Positions 44,305 through 55,570 of a stretch of DNA of 64,000 bases are shown here, piece by piece (within the stretch, counting starts at the first letter, position 1; the number at the start of each line of letters is the position of its first letter). The notes under the pieces are model-generated. The model saw only the letters and a list, made by a program, of their open reading frames with translations. It had not been told where the DNA came from and made no database searches. The stretch is from Euborellia annulipes. Lineage: Eukaryota > Arthropoda > Insecta > Dermaptera > Anisolabididae. Location of the stretch: the NCBI GenBank assembly GCA_023213315.1, contig JAKCPI010007851.1, positions 1-64,000 on the forward strand. Direction: 5' to 3'. The position numbers and the translations under genes were made by a program.

Positions 44305-46387
44305 TATTTAAATATTTATTTGTGAGAATGTTTATTTGTTGTTGGGTCAAGGCTCCCAAAATCAAATCCGAGATCTCTAGCCTATCTGGGCCAGACTACC
44401 AGAAACTCGATCAACATATACTCACATTTCCCTAGGTATTTAATTGGCATTGCATTTCTCGAATCGATTTTAGAAAAGGATAGGTTGGAGATCGCGGGTT
44501 CGATGTTTGGTCCGTCAACAAATAAATATGTTCACAAAAAATAGGTATGACTTGTCAAGTCATTTTCAAATGAATATTAATGATCACACACTTATAATTA
44601 ATGAATTCCAAATTGAATGCACTTAATCAGCAGAAATTCGACTAGGTGCTCACATACAAGTGACTTGTTTCACCCCCTTAATGATATTTCCTATAGGAAC
44701 AAATTTGCCATTACAAACTATATTAGATTTAATCTATATATTGATGATATTCTGAATGGTTGGAGAGATATCGTTTAATAAGATTAATCTAATTATTCAT
44801 AGAATGTTGTTATATATATACATAATAGAGTATTTAACTATATATAGCTAATTATTCTAATGCACTGTGTGAGCTCGCTTATTATCTTCTTACACCCTCT
44901 CATTTGCTTCCCCCCACTTACCCAATAATTCAAAAAGCTATTTACTTAGCCTAACTCAAATTTTGATGTGGAATATTTGCTAGCATTTTTTAAAAAGTCA
45001 ATTTATTGAGGTCAGAAAATCTAAAGAGAAAATAGCGATTTATTTATTATGCTCAGATATAACGTGGCTAAATGAGTTAGAAATTTTACCCTCTAATAAT
45101 TGGAATTAAATTCCGCAAATGGTTACAAAGAGATAATCATTGGTCCAGGCTAAAAGCGAATATACTATTTACTTCCAATTTTTCAAAGGTGAACGAATAT
45201 TCTGATGATGAAATATTTAAATACGCCGTCAAAGTCGTAATGTGTTTTTCGAGGAAATTTATAGAGATGGGTTTGACTAATATGAACTCAAATATTAGAT
45301 ATATACCCATATATACAATTTTTTTTCTTTTTCACTGATACTCTAATTTTATGAAAAATTTTAATCTGATGCAGAAAAACTATAAAAAATTCATTATTAT
45401 TATTATATGAATCTATAAAAACTAAATTTATTTAAAGAAAAATTTACATGGGGTAGACTACCCTTTACTCAAGGAGCAAAAAACTGCAAGTCTTAAGAAA
45501 ATTTGTAGAGTGGGAAAATAACTTGAGAGGGAGGGGATGGCCTTTAAACAAACAGAAATAAAATTAATTTTTATATAAAATTCCAAAAGATTTTAATAAG
45601 AAAATCAAATGCAATTTTTATTCATTAATTTATTTTTATAATTGAATGTGAATTAATGAATATCTATAAGGAGATGCGTGAGCCGAGGGGGATCGAATTA
45701 TATCTAAAACTACAAACAAAGGAAATATATTCATGAAACGAAGAACGGATTTACAGGCTTGTGGCATGTTACGACACAGAAACGTAAGCAAATTAAAAAA
45801 AAAATCATCTGAATTTTTACACTCATAATTAGGGGAGGCGAGTGGAAAAACCGCTTAAGAAAATCAGGCATCCAGACAGTGAAAAAAAAAATTCCACCTC
45901 CAAAAATCTCCCTTTTTACTAGGCCACTGACGAAATATAAAAGTTTAGGAATTTATATTTTCAATTATTTAATAATAATTTCTTAATAAATATTATAGGA
46001 GAATATAAATTCTCTGTTAGAGGGGTGGAGGGTGAGGAGGGAGAGAAAGAAATCATTGTTTAAATGCAAAAAATTTACAAAAAAAAATAATTTTCTATTT
46101 AAATTTTCATTTTTAAAGAAAAAAACTGTTTTGTTTATTAGAAGGGGTGATTTACACCCTTTCTCACCCTCCCTCTGGGGTACACGAATTCATCATAGAG
46201 TTATATTTAAAAAATTGGATAATTTTATCAGTATATTATAAGAGAGAAAAATAAAATACAAAATTACTTTAATTCGTTATGCAAATGAGATGTGAAAATA
46301 TTAATTACCTTAATAATAAGATGACCAGGTGGGGAGTTTGGTGGATGAACGTCTTATTTGCACAAATCACAACACAATATAAAATAA
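44305..46387. other. AT-rich non-coding DNA
   Basis: A B-box-like 'gcgggttcgatgtttggtcc' lies near 44486 without an A box (SINE relic possible). No gene was recognised in the remainder. Confidence 0.4.
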
Positions 46388-46400
46388 ATTAAACACACGC

Positions 46401-46677
46401 CCTCGGGGCATGGTGTAGAGGTTAGCGTGCTAACCTCATATACCAAACGTCGCGGGTTCGGACCCCAGGCAGTCCGATGATTTTATTTAAGCCAATTGGA
46501 TACCAAATGGCTTAAATAAGAATGCCTGGACCCCATATATGTATATTTATTAATAACGGTTATCGTCTAAAGTCTTAAATGGCCTAAGTTGCCGAAAAGA
46601 CTGTATGAATGTGTGTGTGAGTGTGAGTGTGAATGAGAAAAAAGTGTGAATGTTTTTTAAAAAAAAAAAAAAAAAAA
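46401..46677 (+). mobile_element. SINE B, full length, with target duplication
   Basis: This 277 bp copy is flanked by ATTAAACACACGC (46388-46400, 46678-46690). The head has an A-box-like TGGTGTAGAGG and B-box GGGTTCGGACCCC, then the hairpin core, 'cctaagttgccgaaaagact', TG/AG-rich block and A-tail. It is highly similar to 41454-41733. Confidence 0.88.
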
Positions 46678-46690
46678 ATTAAACACACGC

Positions 46691-48187
46691 GAGAGAGAGA
46701 AAGAGAAATCGAATGACTCATGGCTCGACTCAAAACTAAGACAGCCTGACAGATAGGCAACAAGCAAGCAGGCATCGATCGATCGAGAAATAGCATTGCT
46801 CTCTGACAAGAGAGCCCAAGAATAAAAATTATAAAATAAGTTCTCTATTTATAAAAAAAATTCTATTCACTTGCAAACTAACGGGGTTTTATTCCGTTGG
46901 GAATAAATTCGAAATTAAATAACTATTAAAAGTATTTATTTATTTATTAGGAATACATTCGAAGTGAAAAAAATTTTAAAAGACTTATTTAATTAATGTC
47001 TGTCTAAAATATACTTAATTAAATAAGCTTTTTTGTTATAAGTAAAAATGAAAATTAAGATTTTTTTTATAATATAATAATTAAAAAGAATGTTTATTTG
47101 GAGGTTGATGGTTCTTAATGAAGACAATAATTGTCAACTTATGACAGTAGATAATTATTTTGAACCTTAAAATGTTAACTAAAATTCATTTTTTTTTTTA
47201 GAGTGAAGTGGTAAAAGAGAGAGAGAGGGAGAAAAATATCTCTTTAAAAAAATAAAAAAGGCTGGCTCAAACCTTGAGGCCTTTTGGGTGAGATTTTGCA
47301 CCTTGGCAAGGGCTCCAGCAGGGAGAGAGAGAAGAGAGAGATCGTTAAGGTTTAACCACCAGGAGGGTTTTAGGGTTAAAAGGGTGGAGGGTGGACGTTG
47401 CGCCGCCTGCGCTAGTGCCTCAATGAAAAAAAAAAACACAGCCGCCATGTTGCCTAATTAAACAACAAAATGATTGTTTCTATTTTTCCTTTTCTTCTAT
47501 ATTAAAATTCCCTAAAAAAATATATATTATTATAATTTTATTAAAATTAAATTAAATATTTTATGCAATTGTTCGAGTTTGTTAATATTTTTTAATGGGT
47601 TCTCTCTATTTTTTAGCGCATTTTCCTGTGTATATAAAAGAGAGAATGAAAAGGTGGTATTGTCTTTAACTGTCGGTGTGTGTAGTTATATTTTTAATTA
47701 AATTCTACAAGTAGTTTATTAAAAACAAAAAGAAAAAGGAGTGAGCAGCCAAAGCAAAAGTCTCTTTGTAAATAAAAACTTTTAAATTTGTTGAATCGTT
47801 TCCGCCATCAACTTAGAGGCTATGAATAATTAGAGTTGTTAAATTTATATAATAATTTATGCTCTCATTGTGTACTATATATACCAGTAAATAATATAAA
47901 TTTGACAATACATTTGATCATACATTCCAAATTGACCGTTAACACGAAGTCATTAAGGTTTGATTATAGTATTGTAAATATTATTGTAAATTTAATAATA
48001 ATATTTAGAGAGAAGAAGCTCTCACTGTAGAAATTATATATATTTTCTTTAAAAATTATTAATCCTGGGTGAATGGAGGGTTCAAACTCAACTCTCTGGA
48101 AAAAATCTTTCTGTCTACAATCGTGGCCGAACGATTCAATAAATTTTATTTATACATAGAAATTTGCTTACTCCTTTCGTTATATGT
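46691..48187. other. Non-coding DNA with GC-richer patch
   Basis: About 47240-47460 is G+C richer and contains GCCGCCATGTTG (47441-47452), a YY1-like site, at the start of a minus-strand frame of 89 codons that resembles no family I know. The remainder is AT-rich. No gene is called. Confidence 0.35.
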
Positions 48188-48199
48188 TTACATATCATT

Positions 48200-48439
48200 T
48201 TACTTTTTTCTCATTCACACTCACACTCACATACACATTCACTCAGTCTTTTCAGCAACTCAGGCTATATAAAACTTTAACAATAACCGTTATTAATTAA
48301 TATACAGATTGAGGGTTCAGGCATTCTTATTTAAGGTAACCAAATGGCTTAAACAAAATCATCGGACTGCCTGGGGTCCGATCCAGCGACTCATGGTATA
48401 CGAGGTTAGCACGCTAACCCCTACACCAAGTCTGAGGGC
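48200..48439 (-). mobile_element. SINE B, nearly full length
   Basis: It is flanked by TTACATATCATT (48188-48199, 48440-48451). On the minus strand the head 'ttggtgtaggggttagcg' carries an A box and GGATCGGACCCC a decayed B box. The core hairpin and the TG/AG tail follow, and the A-run is almost gone. Confidence 0.8.
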
Positions 48440-48671
48440 TTACATATCATTAAGTACACTGAATATTAATATTATTTTTGAACAAAATACCTTTAGAATT
48501 GACATCCAATCAATTAATTAATTTAAAAAAGTAATTAATAAATAATAGATTTAATTTATAATACATTATTTTAATAAACATTAAATTGGCATGAATGATA
48601 ATTACAAAACTTTTAATAAAAATAAACGTATTCAAGTTTTAATTAAAATTTTATTGAATATAACCTGTTTT

Positions 48672-49031
48672 TTATGGAATGGAAGAGAGCAAGTACAGGT
48701 GCAGCAAATAAAGAGAGCTTTTGGATGCCAAATGCCGAAAGGGAGACGTTTCGGACAAAATTTTATTTGACCATCCTCAGTCCTTGTTGGCTTATAAATT
48801 AATTAGGCACAAAGTTGTCATTGCTGTTGTTGTTGTGTTTTCCATAAAAATATACATGTGTACAAATTCGTACCACAACAACAATGACAACTTTGTATCT
48901 AATTGGTTTATAAGCCAACAAGGACTGAGGACAGATAAAATTTGGTCCGAAACGTCTCCCTTTTTCAGCATTTGGCATCCAAAGGCTCTCTTTATTTGCT
49001 GCACCTGTACTTGCTCTTTTCCATTCCATAA
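48672..49031. mobile_element. Penelope-type inverted pair with two hammerhead motifs
   Basis: Arms of about 160 bases (outer TTATGGAATGG, inner ACAAAGTTGTCATTG) face each other. The left arm on the minus strand reads CTGAGGA (48780-48774) ... GAAACGTC (48752-48745). The right arm on the plus strand reads CTGAGGA (48925-48931) ... GGTCC GAAACGTC (48949-48956) with stem I AAGGA/TCCCTT and GCCAA/TTTGGC. The core bases of both are intact. No reverse transcriptase is present. Confidence 0.65.
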
Positions 49032-49257
49032 CATCAACAGCAAATTCTCTTCAACTTGGCCTTTTTTTTATTTAGAAAAAATTGCTAAAAATGTTGAGAT
49101 CTACTAACAATTGTACGGTTTAGCCAAGCTTTGTTTAATGAAAACATTTTTATATAAAAATTAATTAATGTGGTGAATATTATTATTATTGTTGTTGTTG
49201 TTTTTTTTAATAAATTAAGAATAGTAGTGAGGATATCCAGGCAGCCAGAAAACAATA

Positions 49258-49614
49258 AAGAAAATTATATTTGTCTTTATTTCATATCTTTGTCAACGTT
49301 TCGGCCGATATTCCGGCCTTCATCAGGACCTTAAGGGGGGAGTTGCCAAGAGCCTCTATGAGCTCGAGGCAAACAACATTTGTAAGTCATCACCACACTA
49401 TTCTCTCTTCTCTCTCGTTGATAATGGAATATATAATTTTTTGCTATTTGACTTTATATCTGTAAACAACAAAAAAAAAAAAAAAGAAATGTAGCAGTGA
49501 AGTACTATAATTGTAATCTTGTGTATTTTATAATTTTTTAAGGTCCTGATGAAGGCCGGAATATCGGCCGAAACGTAGACAAAGATATGAAATAAAGACA
49601 AATATAATTTTCTT
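49258..49614. mobile_element. Penelope-type inverted pair with two hammerhead motifs
   Basis: Arms of about 77 bases are nearly identical. The right arm on the plus strand reads CTGATGA (49546-49552), a GGCCG/CGGCC stem II with loop GAATAT, and GAAACGTA (49570-49577). The left arm on the minus strand is the same but GAAACGTT. Stem I is short (GTC/GAC). The pair appears to interrupt a SINE B, with 'atccaggcag' to its left and the SINE core to its right. Confidence 0.65.
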
Positions 49615-49615
49615 C

Positions 49616-49790
49616 AGTTCGATGGTTTTATTTAATTCATTTGGATACCAAATGGCTTAAATAGAAATGACTGAACCCCCAATAGACATATTTCGGTTAT
49701 CGTAAAGTCTTAAATGACCTAAGTTGCCGAAAAGACTGTGTGTATGTGTGTGTGAATGGGAAAAAAAGTGTGAGTGTTTAAAAAAAAAAT
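49616..49790 (+). mobile_element. SINE B, 3' part
   Basis: It contains the core hairpin (TTTAATTCATTTGG facing CCAAATGGCTTAAA), 'cctaagttgccgaaaagact', a short TG block and an A-run. The head is probably displaced upstream by the hammerhead pair. Confidence 0.7.
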
Positions 49791-49791
49791 T

Positions 49792-50731
49792 ATGAAATGT
49801 TCTAATAATAAATTTAATAAATAAATCCATTTTCTCTTCATAAATGGTATAATCTCCAAGTTCTATTGCGAAAAGTAATTTTGTAATTGCAATCATTTGC
49901 AATCAGTGAAATAGAATTTTAGTTAAGCAAAATAAATTACTACATTTTTAGTGAGGCATCTAAGGAAGCCAAGTTTAACTTTGATCTATTATTCAAACTT
50001 GAATGTGTTTTTTATTTATTTTTTTAAAGAGAGCGCAGAGAGAAATCCGCCGGGACGAAATGGAATTATATATAGACCTATATATATTTAAAATATTTTT
50101 ATATTTATTTAATTTCAGGTAAAAATAAATATTCATATTTTTGTCTTTCTCAAAAAGAATATGATTTGTCAATTTTTTTTCTTCTAATTATTATTTAATC
50201 CACGTGGGTGATTAGAATTTGCAATATGTTATTTCTATAAAAAAAAAAATACACGTGGGTGAGGAAGTATCAAGTTAAAAGTTGAACTTTTAAATCCTTT
50301 TCTCTTTCTAATTTCGTTATAAAGAAGACATAAAAAAATTAAAATTTTTAATTATTTTAAGTAACTCTCATTTTTTTTATTTTCCTCATATTTATATATG
50401 AAAAGGAATAAATTTCCTCTATTTTTTTTTAATCTCTTAAAAGAGAGATAATTAATCATTAAAAAAAGGAGGAAATAAAAAGAGTCCTGAACTGGTACTA
50501 TCTCCAATGTCAACCCACTCCAAAAACCAACTTCCCTCTAGTGGCAATTTGACCATCAAAGCTAAATCCGCCACTACTCCTCTAACATTTATCTAACAAG
50601 TTTTCAAGCAACTTCTGGTGGATTGTAGAGCTATCTGTAGTAATCTCAAACATTTATAATGAGTAAAAAAAAAAAATTGCACGAAAATTTTATTCAAGTT
50701 ACAATAATTAGTAAAAAGTGAAATGGAATTT
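49792..50731. other. AT-rich non-coding DNA
   Basis: CACGTGGGTGA occurs twice (near 50202 and 50253). No gene was recognised. Confidence 0.4.
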
Positions 50732-50905
50732 TCTTAAGTCTTTTCGGCATCTTAGGCCATATAACATATTATATTAAATATATTGGCCTAAGAAACCGAA
50801 AAGACTTGAAAAAAAGGAAATTTTTTTAGTCCTTTCGGCATCTCAGGTCATTAAATAAATTCATTTTTTTAATCCTTTACGGCTCCAGAGGCCATTTAAG
50901 GTTAA
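50732..50905. repeat. SINE tails, two head-to-head plus one more
   Basis: AAGTCTTTTCGGCATCTTAGG (about 50737) faces the inverted 'ggcctaagaaaccgaaaaga' (about 50785). A further minus-strand tail follows at about 50829-50900. No heads are attached. Confidence 0.6.
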
Positions 50906-50908
50906 TCT

Positions 50909-51374
50909 TCTTTATATATATAATTCTTCTGTACGTGTGTATGTGACTGAACTCCTCCTAAACGACTGAACCAATTATGATGAAATTTTCTGTGTATGTT
51001 TGTGAGAGTCCCGGACAGGTTTTGTTTCACAAATAACAATAAGTTAATGAGTAATTAACCGTTAAAATAAGAAAAAAATAAAAATTAGGAGAAAGGGTTG
51101 CCATGGTAACAAAATATAAATATTTACCCATGTTTACGATTTTTTATTTATTTACATTTTGAAATCTAAAATATCGGCGTAAATTTTTTGTTTGTGTATC
51201 GGGAGAGTCCCGGAAAGGATATGATTCACAAAAAATCTTAAATTCATGAATAATTAACCGTTAAAATAAACTCTATATATATAAAAAAGAAAAGGGAAGG
51301 CGAGCAAGGGGGTCCAGGGGGCGCAGCCCCCTGGCTAGCGGAAAGCCCCGCCGAAGGCGGGGCTTTGCGTCTAG
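50909..51374 (+). mobile_element. Non-autonomous canonical Helitron
   Basis: The 5' end starts TCTTCTTTATATATATAATT after an A. The 3' end is CTAG (51371-51374) before a T, fitting A-to-T insertion. A strong GC hairpin GCCCCGCC GAA GGCGGGGC lies about 9 bases before CTAG, as in Helitrons. The 5' region includes 'ctgaactcctcctaaacg', a phrase I associate with many animal Helitrons. An internal direct duplication (about 50985-51071 and 51188-51271) brackets a segment homologous to family A with its X-box. No Rep/helicase is present. Confidence 0.75.
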
Positions 51375-51402
51375 TTTATTTATATAATTTAAATTATGAC
51401 TA

Positions 51403-51505
51403 CCGGGGGACGTTCCACATGCGGGTTCACAAATCTCGAGTTTTCGCGGCACTTGACATAAATAAATTCATGCGACTGTTTTTTCTCAGCTGCCGACATC
51501 ATTTT
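51403..51505 (+). repeat. Fragment of a shared old repeat
   Basis: 'gggggacgttccacatgcgg', 'gagttttcgcggcacttgac' and 'cagctgccgacatcatttta' lie here. Related phrases are found near 24262, 51933 and 54547. Type unknown. Confidence 0.4.
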
Positions 51506-51511
51506 AGACAG

Positions 51512-51786
51512 CTTGGAATATTCCAGCAATATTGCAAAACTTGCATATATTGCCAATATTGGAAATCTTGAAAAATATTGGCAATATTGCAGCAACATTG
51601 CAATATTTCAAGCTAACCTTACAGGGAATATTGCAGCAACATTTGTGCAATATTTCTATGGCCGTCTTTTTGTAACTTGCAGGAATATTGTGGCAATATT
51701 GCTGTTCGAGCTGAAATATTGCAGGCATATTGCCAATATTGTGCTAGATTGGCAATATTTTTGGAATATTACTGCAATATTCCAAG
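51512..51786. repeat. Dense AATATT palindrome array
   Basis: Fifteen AATATT hexamers lie in about 275 bases, most extended to CAATATTG, GCAATATTGC or GGAATATTCC, spaced irregularly by about 10-35 bases. The block begins CTTGGAATATTCCAGC and ends CAATATTCCAAG, so its ends are inverted. The frames crossing it look like low-complexity artefacts. Function unknown. Confidence 0.7.
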
Positions 51787-52244
51787 ATGTCTGGATAGTT
51801 ATAAAAATATACGGTATTTTGATATTACTAGTGCCGATGGCTCTGGGGAAGTTCAACAATATTGGAGTTTATAGTAGGCTATTTATGTGTATGTAATTAT
51901 ATGTATATACAATATGTTTTTTAAATTCTTAGTGACGTTCTACACGCTGGTTCTTCGAGGTTCTGCCGTGTTTGGTTGGCATAGCTTCACTGCAGGGATC
52001 TTGTTGTCCTTACTCTGTTGTTAATTTTGCGGGTTACATCAGCTAGTTATTATTTTAAATTTAGTCAGCACAAGCAGCTTTAAATTTAAAGGTAAATCCG
52101 CTTCAGTTATTTTTATATTATACTAGAGTATGATCCCAATTCTTTTTGTCCTTTATGAAAAAAAATTTCCTCCCCCTTTGATTGTTAGTTTCAAATGACA
52201 TCACTAACGAATCTGTCTTTTTTTACTCTCCATTGAAAGATAAT
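51787..52244. other. Non-coding DNA
   Basis: 'gtgacgttctacacgctggt' near 51931 belongs to the same old repeat as 51403. No gene was recognised. Confidence 0.35.
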
Positions 52245-52247
52245 TAA

Positions 52248-53800
52248 GGGCCGTATTCATAATCGAGACTTATTGATCAAGTCAGACTAAAGTAATTGCT
52301 TAAGTTCGCTTTCGATTCATAGACACAAACAAGCAATCGTTTGAGTCAGTGCAAACGAGCAGCACCTGGCGGAGACTTGACAAAGTAAAGACTTGTTTCC
52401 TAGGTCACTAGCCCTAACTTATTCGATGTTTTCGTTATTCAGAGTTATTTCTTAAGCCAAGACTAGTTTCAAATAAGTTCGTTCGATTTCATAGTGATTT
52501 TTCATGCGGACTAGTTAGCAAACAAGTCAGAATTTTTTAAGTCAAGTCGAAAGGTGACTTGAGTCTTTGTTTTTGACAGCAGTTGTCAGATCATCAATTT
52601 TCAAATTATCATAAATGTAAAAAATTAAGGTAAGAATTAATTATTAAATTAAATTATTATTAAATAACATTATTATTTATTTAAATTTCCACTTGGAATA
52701 AAATAATTAATAAAAATATATTTTTCTGCAGTTATTTTTTGGAAATTATAGTTTATAAAAAAGAAGAGCAATATCTAGATTATATATTTATATTATTATA
52801 AAAGGTAAATGAATACTTTGTTTTAAATAACTATTATTTATTTAAATTTTCATTTGGAATATAATCTTTGATAATAACCTGATAATAACTAAAATATTTA
52901 TTTTAGATGGATTTGCACAAACAATTATGATTTAAATTTATATTGTGAAAGTGTTTTTTTATGATCAACTGAGGTGTTGATAGTTAATCAAATAAAATAC
53001 GGAAGTTTTTCGGTTGCAGGTTTATTTTCGACTGAACCTTCAGTTCAGTTCAGATGGTTAGAAACCATAATCTTCAGGCTTGGAAATCACAATCGTTTTA
53101 TTTTGTATAATATATGAATACTTTCATTTCTTTATAATATAATGATTAACAAAATCTTAAATAAATTAAATTTTCATTGTACATGTAATATTTGTTATTT
53201 ACCTAAAGAAACCAAAAATCCTTTGTAAAGATATTTAAGAACAATTCTTAGCTTATTTTTTCCAAATGAGGTGTGTCTATATATTTTTTATTAATCAATA
53301 TATATTTCTATGTATATTAAGGCCTTATTATAGTTTCTAACCTAAAAAAGTTTTTAATTCAGCTGTCCTTGTTTATTTTTTTAGAAATTTTTATATTTTT
53401 GTAAAAAAATTAATTATTTTTAATTAAATATTTTAATTTATAATATTTATTGAAATTAATTTCAATTTTTATCATGTTGCCTACTTCACAAAACGTCAAA
53501 TTATTTTTTCACAATAATATAATATTTCTGTAATATTTTATTCTTTGAAATTTTCGACTCGCCATATTAGCCGAAGTTTGCCGATTGTATCCGATCGGAG
53601 CCGAGAATAGCCGAAGTCGTTGACTTGACGAAGCAATTGGTTTGGCAAACAAGCAATGTTTATTGGAACTCTGACTTCAAAAGTCTTGCTTGAATAATGT
53701 TTATGAAATCATAAACGATCTACCTCGACTTGTTCAAAAAGTCTTACTTCATGAAGTCAGACTTAAGCACGAAAACAAGTTTCAATTATGAATACGGCCC
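52248..53800. mobile_element. PIF/Harbinger-like non-autonomous element, 1.55 kb
   Basis: The TIR GGGCCGTATTCATAATCGAG and imperfect inverse are flanked by TAA (52245-52247, 53801-53803). AAGTC/GACTT motifs cluster in the outer ~300 bases of each end, like transposase-binding arrays. The interior is AT-rich; no transposase frame was seen. A patch near 53565-53625 repeats GCCGA/TCGGC. Confidence 0.7.
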
Positions 53801-53803
53801 TAA

Positions 53804-54800
53804 AAGCAAAAAATGATTTTGAAGTAGAAAAGGAGGTGGGGGTTGAAATTTTTTTTTCTTCCTTTATTTGGTTGATAGAGAAGAGAACAAAGTCCCTTTA
53901 AAGTCACATACATACGTACAAACAATAACGCATAATCAATAGGAAACCCTTCCTATCATTGGATCATTCTCTCTCCATGAGCTCTTTTATAGCATAAAAC
54001 AATATTCGATAATTCGAACAATCTGATAAAAAATTTAAAAAAGCACTATTCTTAGGGGATAATTAATTTATATATTTATTTACTTGTATATTGTTAAAAT
54101 TTGTAAAAGTTCTGAAGGAGTCCCTAGGACGTCCTCTCTAGCATAAAATGCAACGAAACGTCTCCGGAAAATTGTAAAGGATTCAGATCATTTTCAATTT
54201 GTCTTCCTCTGCCCTTCCGATCAACTTTAATATTTTTTATTCAGATTTCATATTAGGGGGAAGGGAAAGTTTGGCCTCCATGTCCACCTGTCTACCTCTC
54301 CCTCCTGACTAGAGACTGATTCTCGGAATTGTTAAATTAATCCCAAGCCAGGCAGGCTACGTTGTTTTTACTATTTAATTAAAATAGAAATCTACTATAA
54401 TTATTCACTTCAAAATAATTTAAATTTACTAACTAATAAACTAATCAAAGGTTTAATTATATTCTGAATTGCCATTTAATTATTTAGTAATTGTTTAGAG
54501 AATTCAATATGTGTCATTGATTAGTCTATTTATTACAAATTAAATTTCGGGGAAGTTCGTTTATATGAGGATTCGCAAATTTTTTTATATTTGACACCTC
54601 TGGTTATTTATTAATGAGCATTCGCACCCTTTTGGGAAATATATAGAAATTTAAAGTAATAAAGATTTAACAAAAAGGATTCAAATTTATTTATTTTTTC
54701 ATCTTAATCAATGGCAAATGAATATTTAGCGGTTTAAGTCGAAATACATGTCTTGAAGGTCCGTGAGGTTCCCGCAAAATTACATAATATGTGAACAAAA
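53804..54800. other. Non-coding DNA
   Basis: GAAACGTCTCC at 54155 may be a hammerhead-arm end relic. A variant of the 51403 repeat lies near 54547. No gene was recognised. Confidence 0.35.
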
Positions 54801-54941
54801 TGAAAAAATTTGGTGTGACTGGCGCACAGCACACAACTTTCTCTTACCTTCGGTAATCGAAAGTTGTGTTTTGTGCTTGTCACACCAGATTTTTCGTGTC
54901 GACATATATTTAGTTTCGGACGATATATTAAAATTCAAGAT

Positions 54942-54950
<9 letters not shown>

Positions 54951-54978
<28 letters not shown>

Positions 54979-55040
54979 ATTCACACTTTTTTCTCGTTCA
55001 CACTCACATTCATACAGTCTTTTATATTAAAATTCAAGAT

Positions 55041-55071
<31 letters not shown>

Positions 55072-55327
55072 AAAAACATTCACACTTTTTTCTCGTTCAC
55101 ACTCACATTCACACACACATTCATACAGTCTTTTCGGCAACTTAGGCCATTTAAGACTTTGACGACAACCGTTGTAGAGAATATATCTATTGTGGGGTCA
55201 GGCATTTCTATTTAAGCCATCTGGTATCCAAATGGCTTAAATAAAATCATCGGACTGCCTGGGTCCGAACCCGCGACGTTTGGTATAGGAGGTAGGCGCG
55301 CTACTTACTACGCCAAACCCGGGGGCA
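54951..55327 (-). mobile_element. SINE B with target duplication and a 100 bp tandem duplication
   Basis: It is flanked by ATGTAAAATTT (54940-54950, 55328-55338). On the minus strand the head GGCGTAGTAAG, B-box GGGTTCGGACCC and core are present. Near the A-tail the unit 54925-55024, which includes host family A sequence and the SINE tail, is repeated from 55025, so the duplication arose after insertion. Confidence 0.8.
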
Positions 55328-55570
55328 ATGTAAAATTTATAAACGGGGGAAAATATTTATATTTTGTAGCCATGGCAACCATTTCTCCTATCTTCTCTAT
55401 GAAGTACAAGAGTAAAGTGGTCTTCAGAAAATTTCAATGGCAAAATGAGAATATACATTTTAAAGAGCATCTAAAAAATAATTGATTTTTGAATTTTAAT
55501 CAAAATCGTTAGAGCGAATTTTAAGAAAATCGAAAAAAAAATGAAAAAGTACATCAGTAAAATACTAGTA

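Noticed and set aside
47179..47448. 89-codon minus-strand frame starting at an ATGGCGGC context
   Set aside because: It begins with a Phe run from an A/T homopolymer and ends in low-complexity sequence. No family was recognised. The YY1-like context alone does not support a gene.
51389..51896. Overlapping frames on both strands across the AATATT array
   Set aside because: They consist of repeated NIAxI/QYCxN-type translations of the palindromic units, so they are low-complexity artefacts.
54145..54170. Hammerhead end GAAACGTCTCC
   Set aside because: The upstream sequence reads CTGAAGGA with an extra base and no clear stem II, so I do not count it among the hammerhead motifs.
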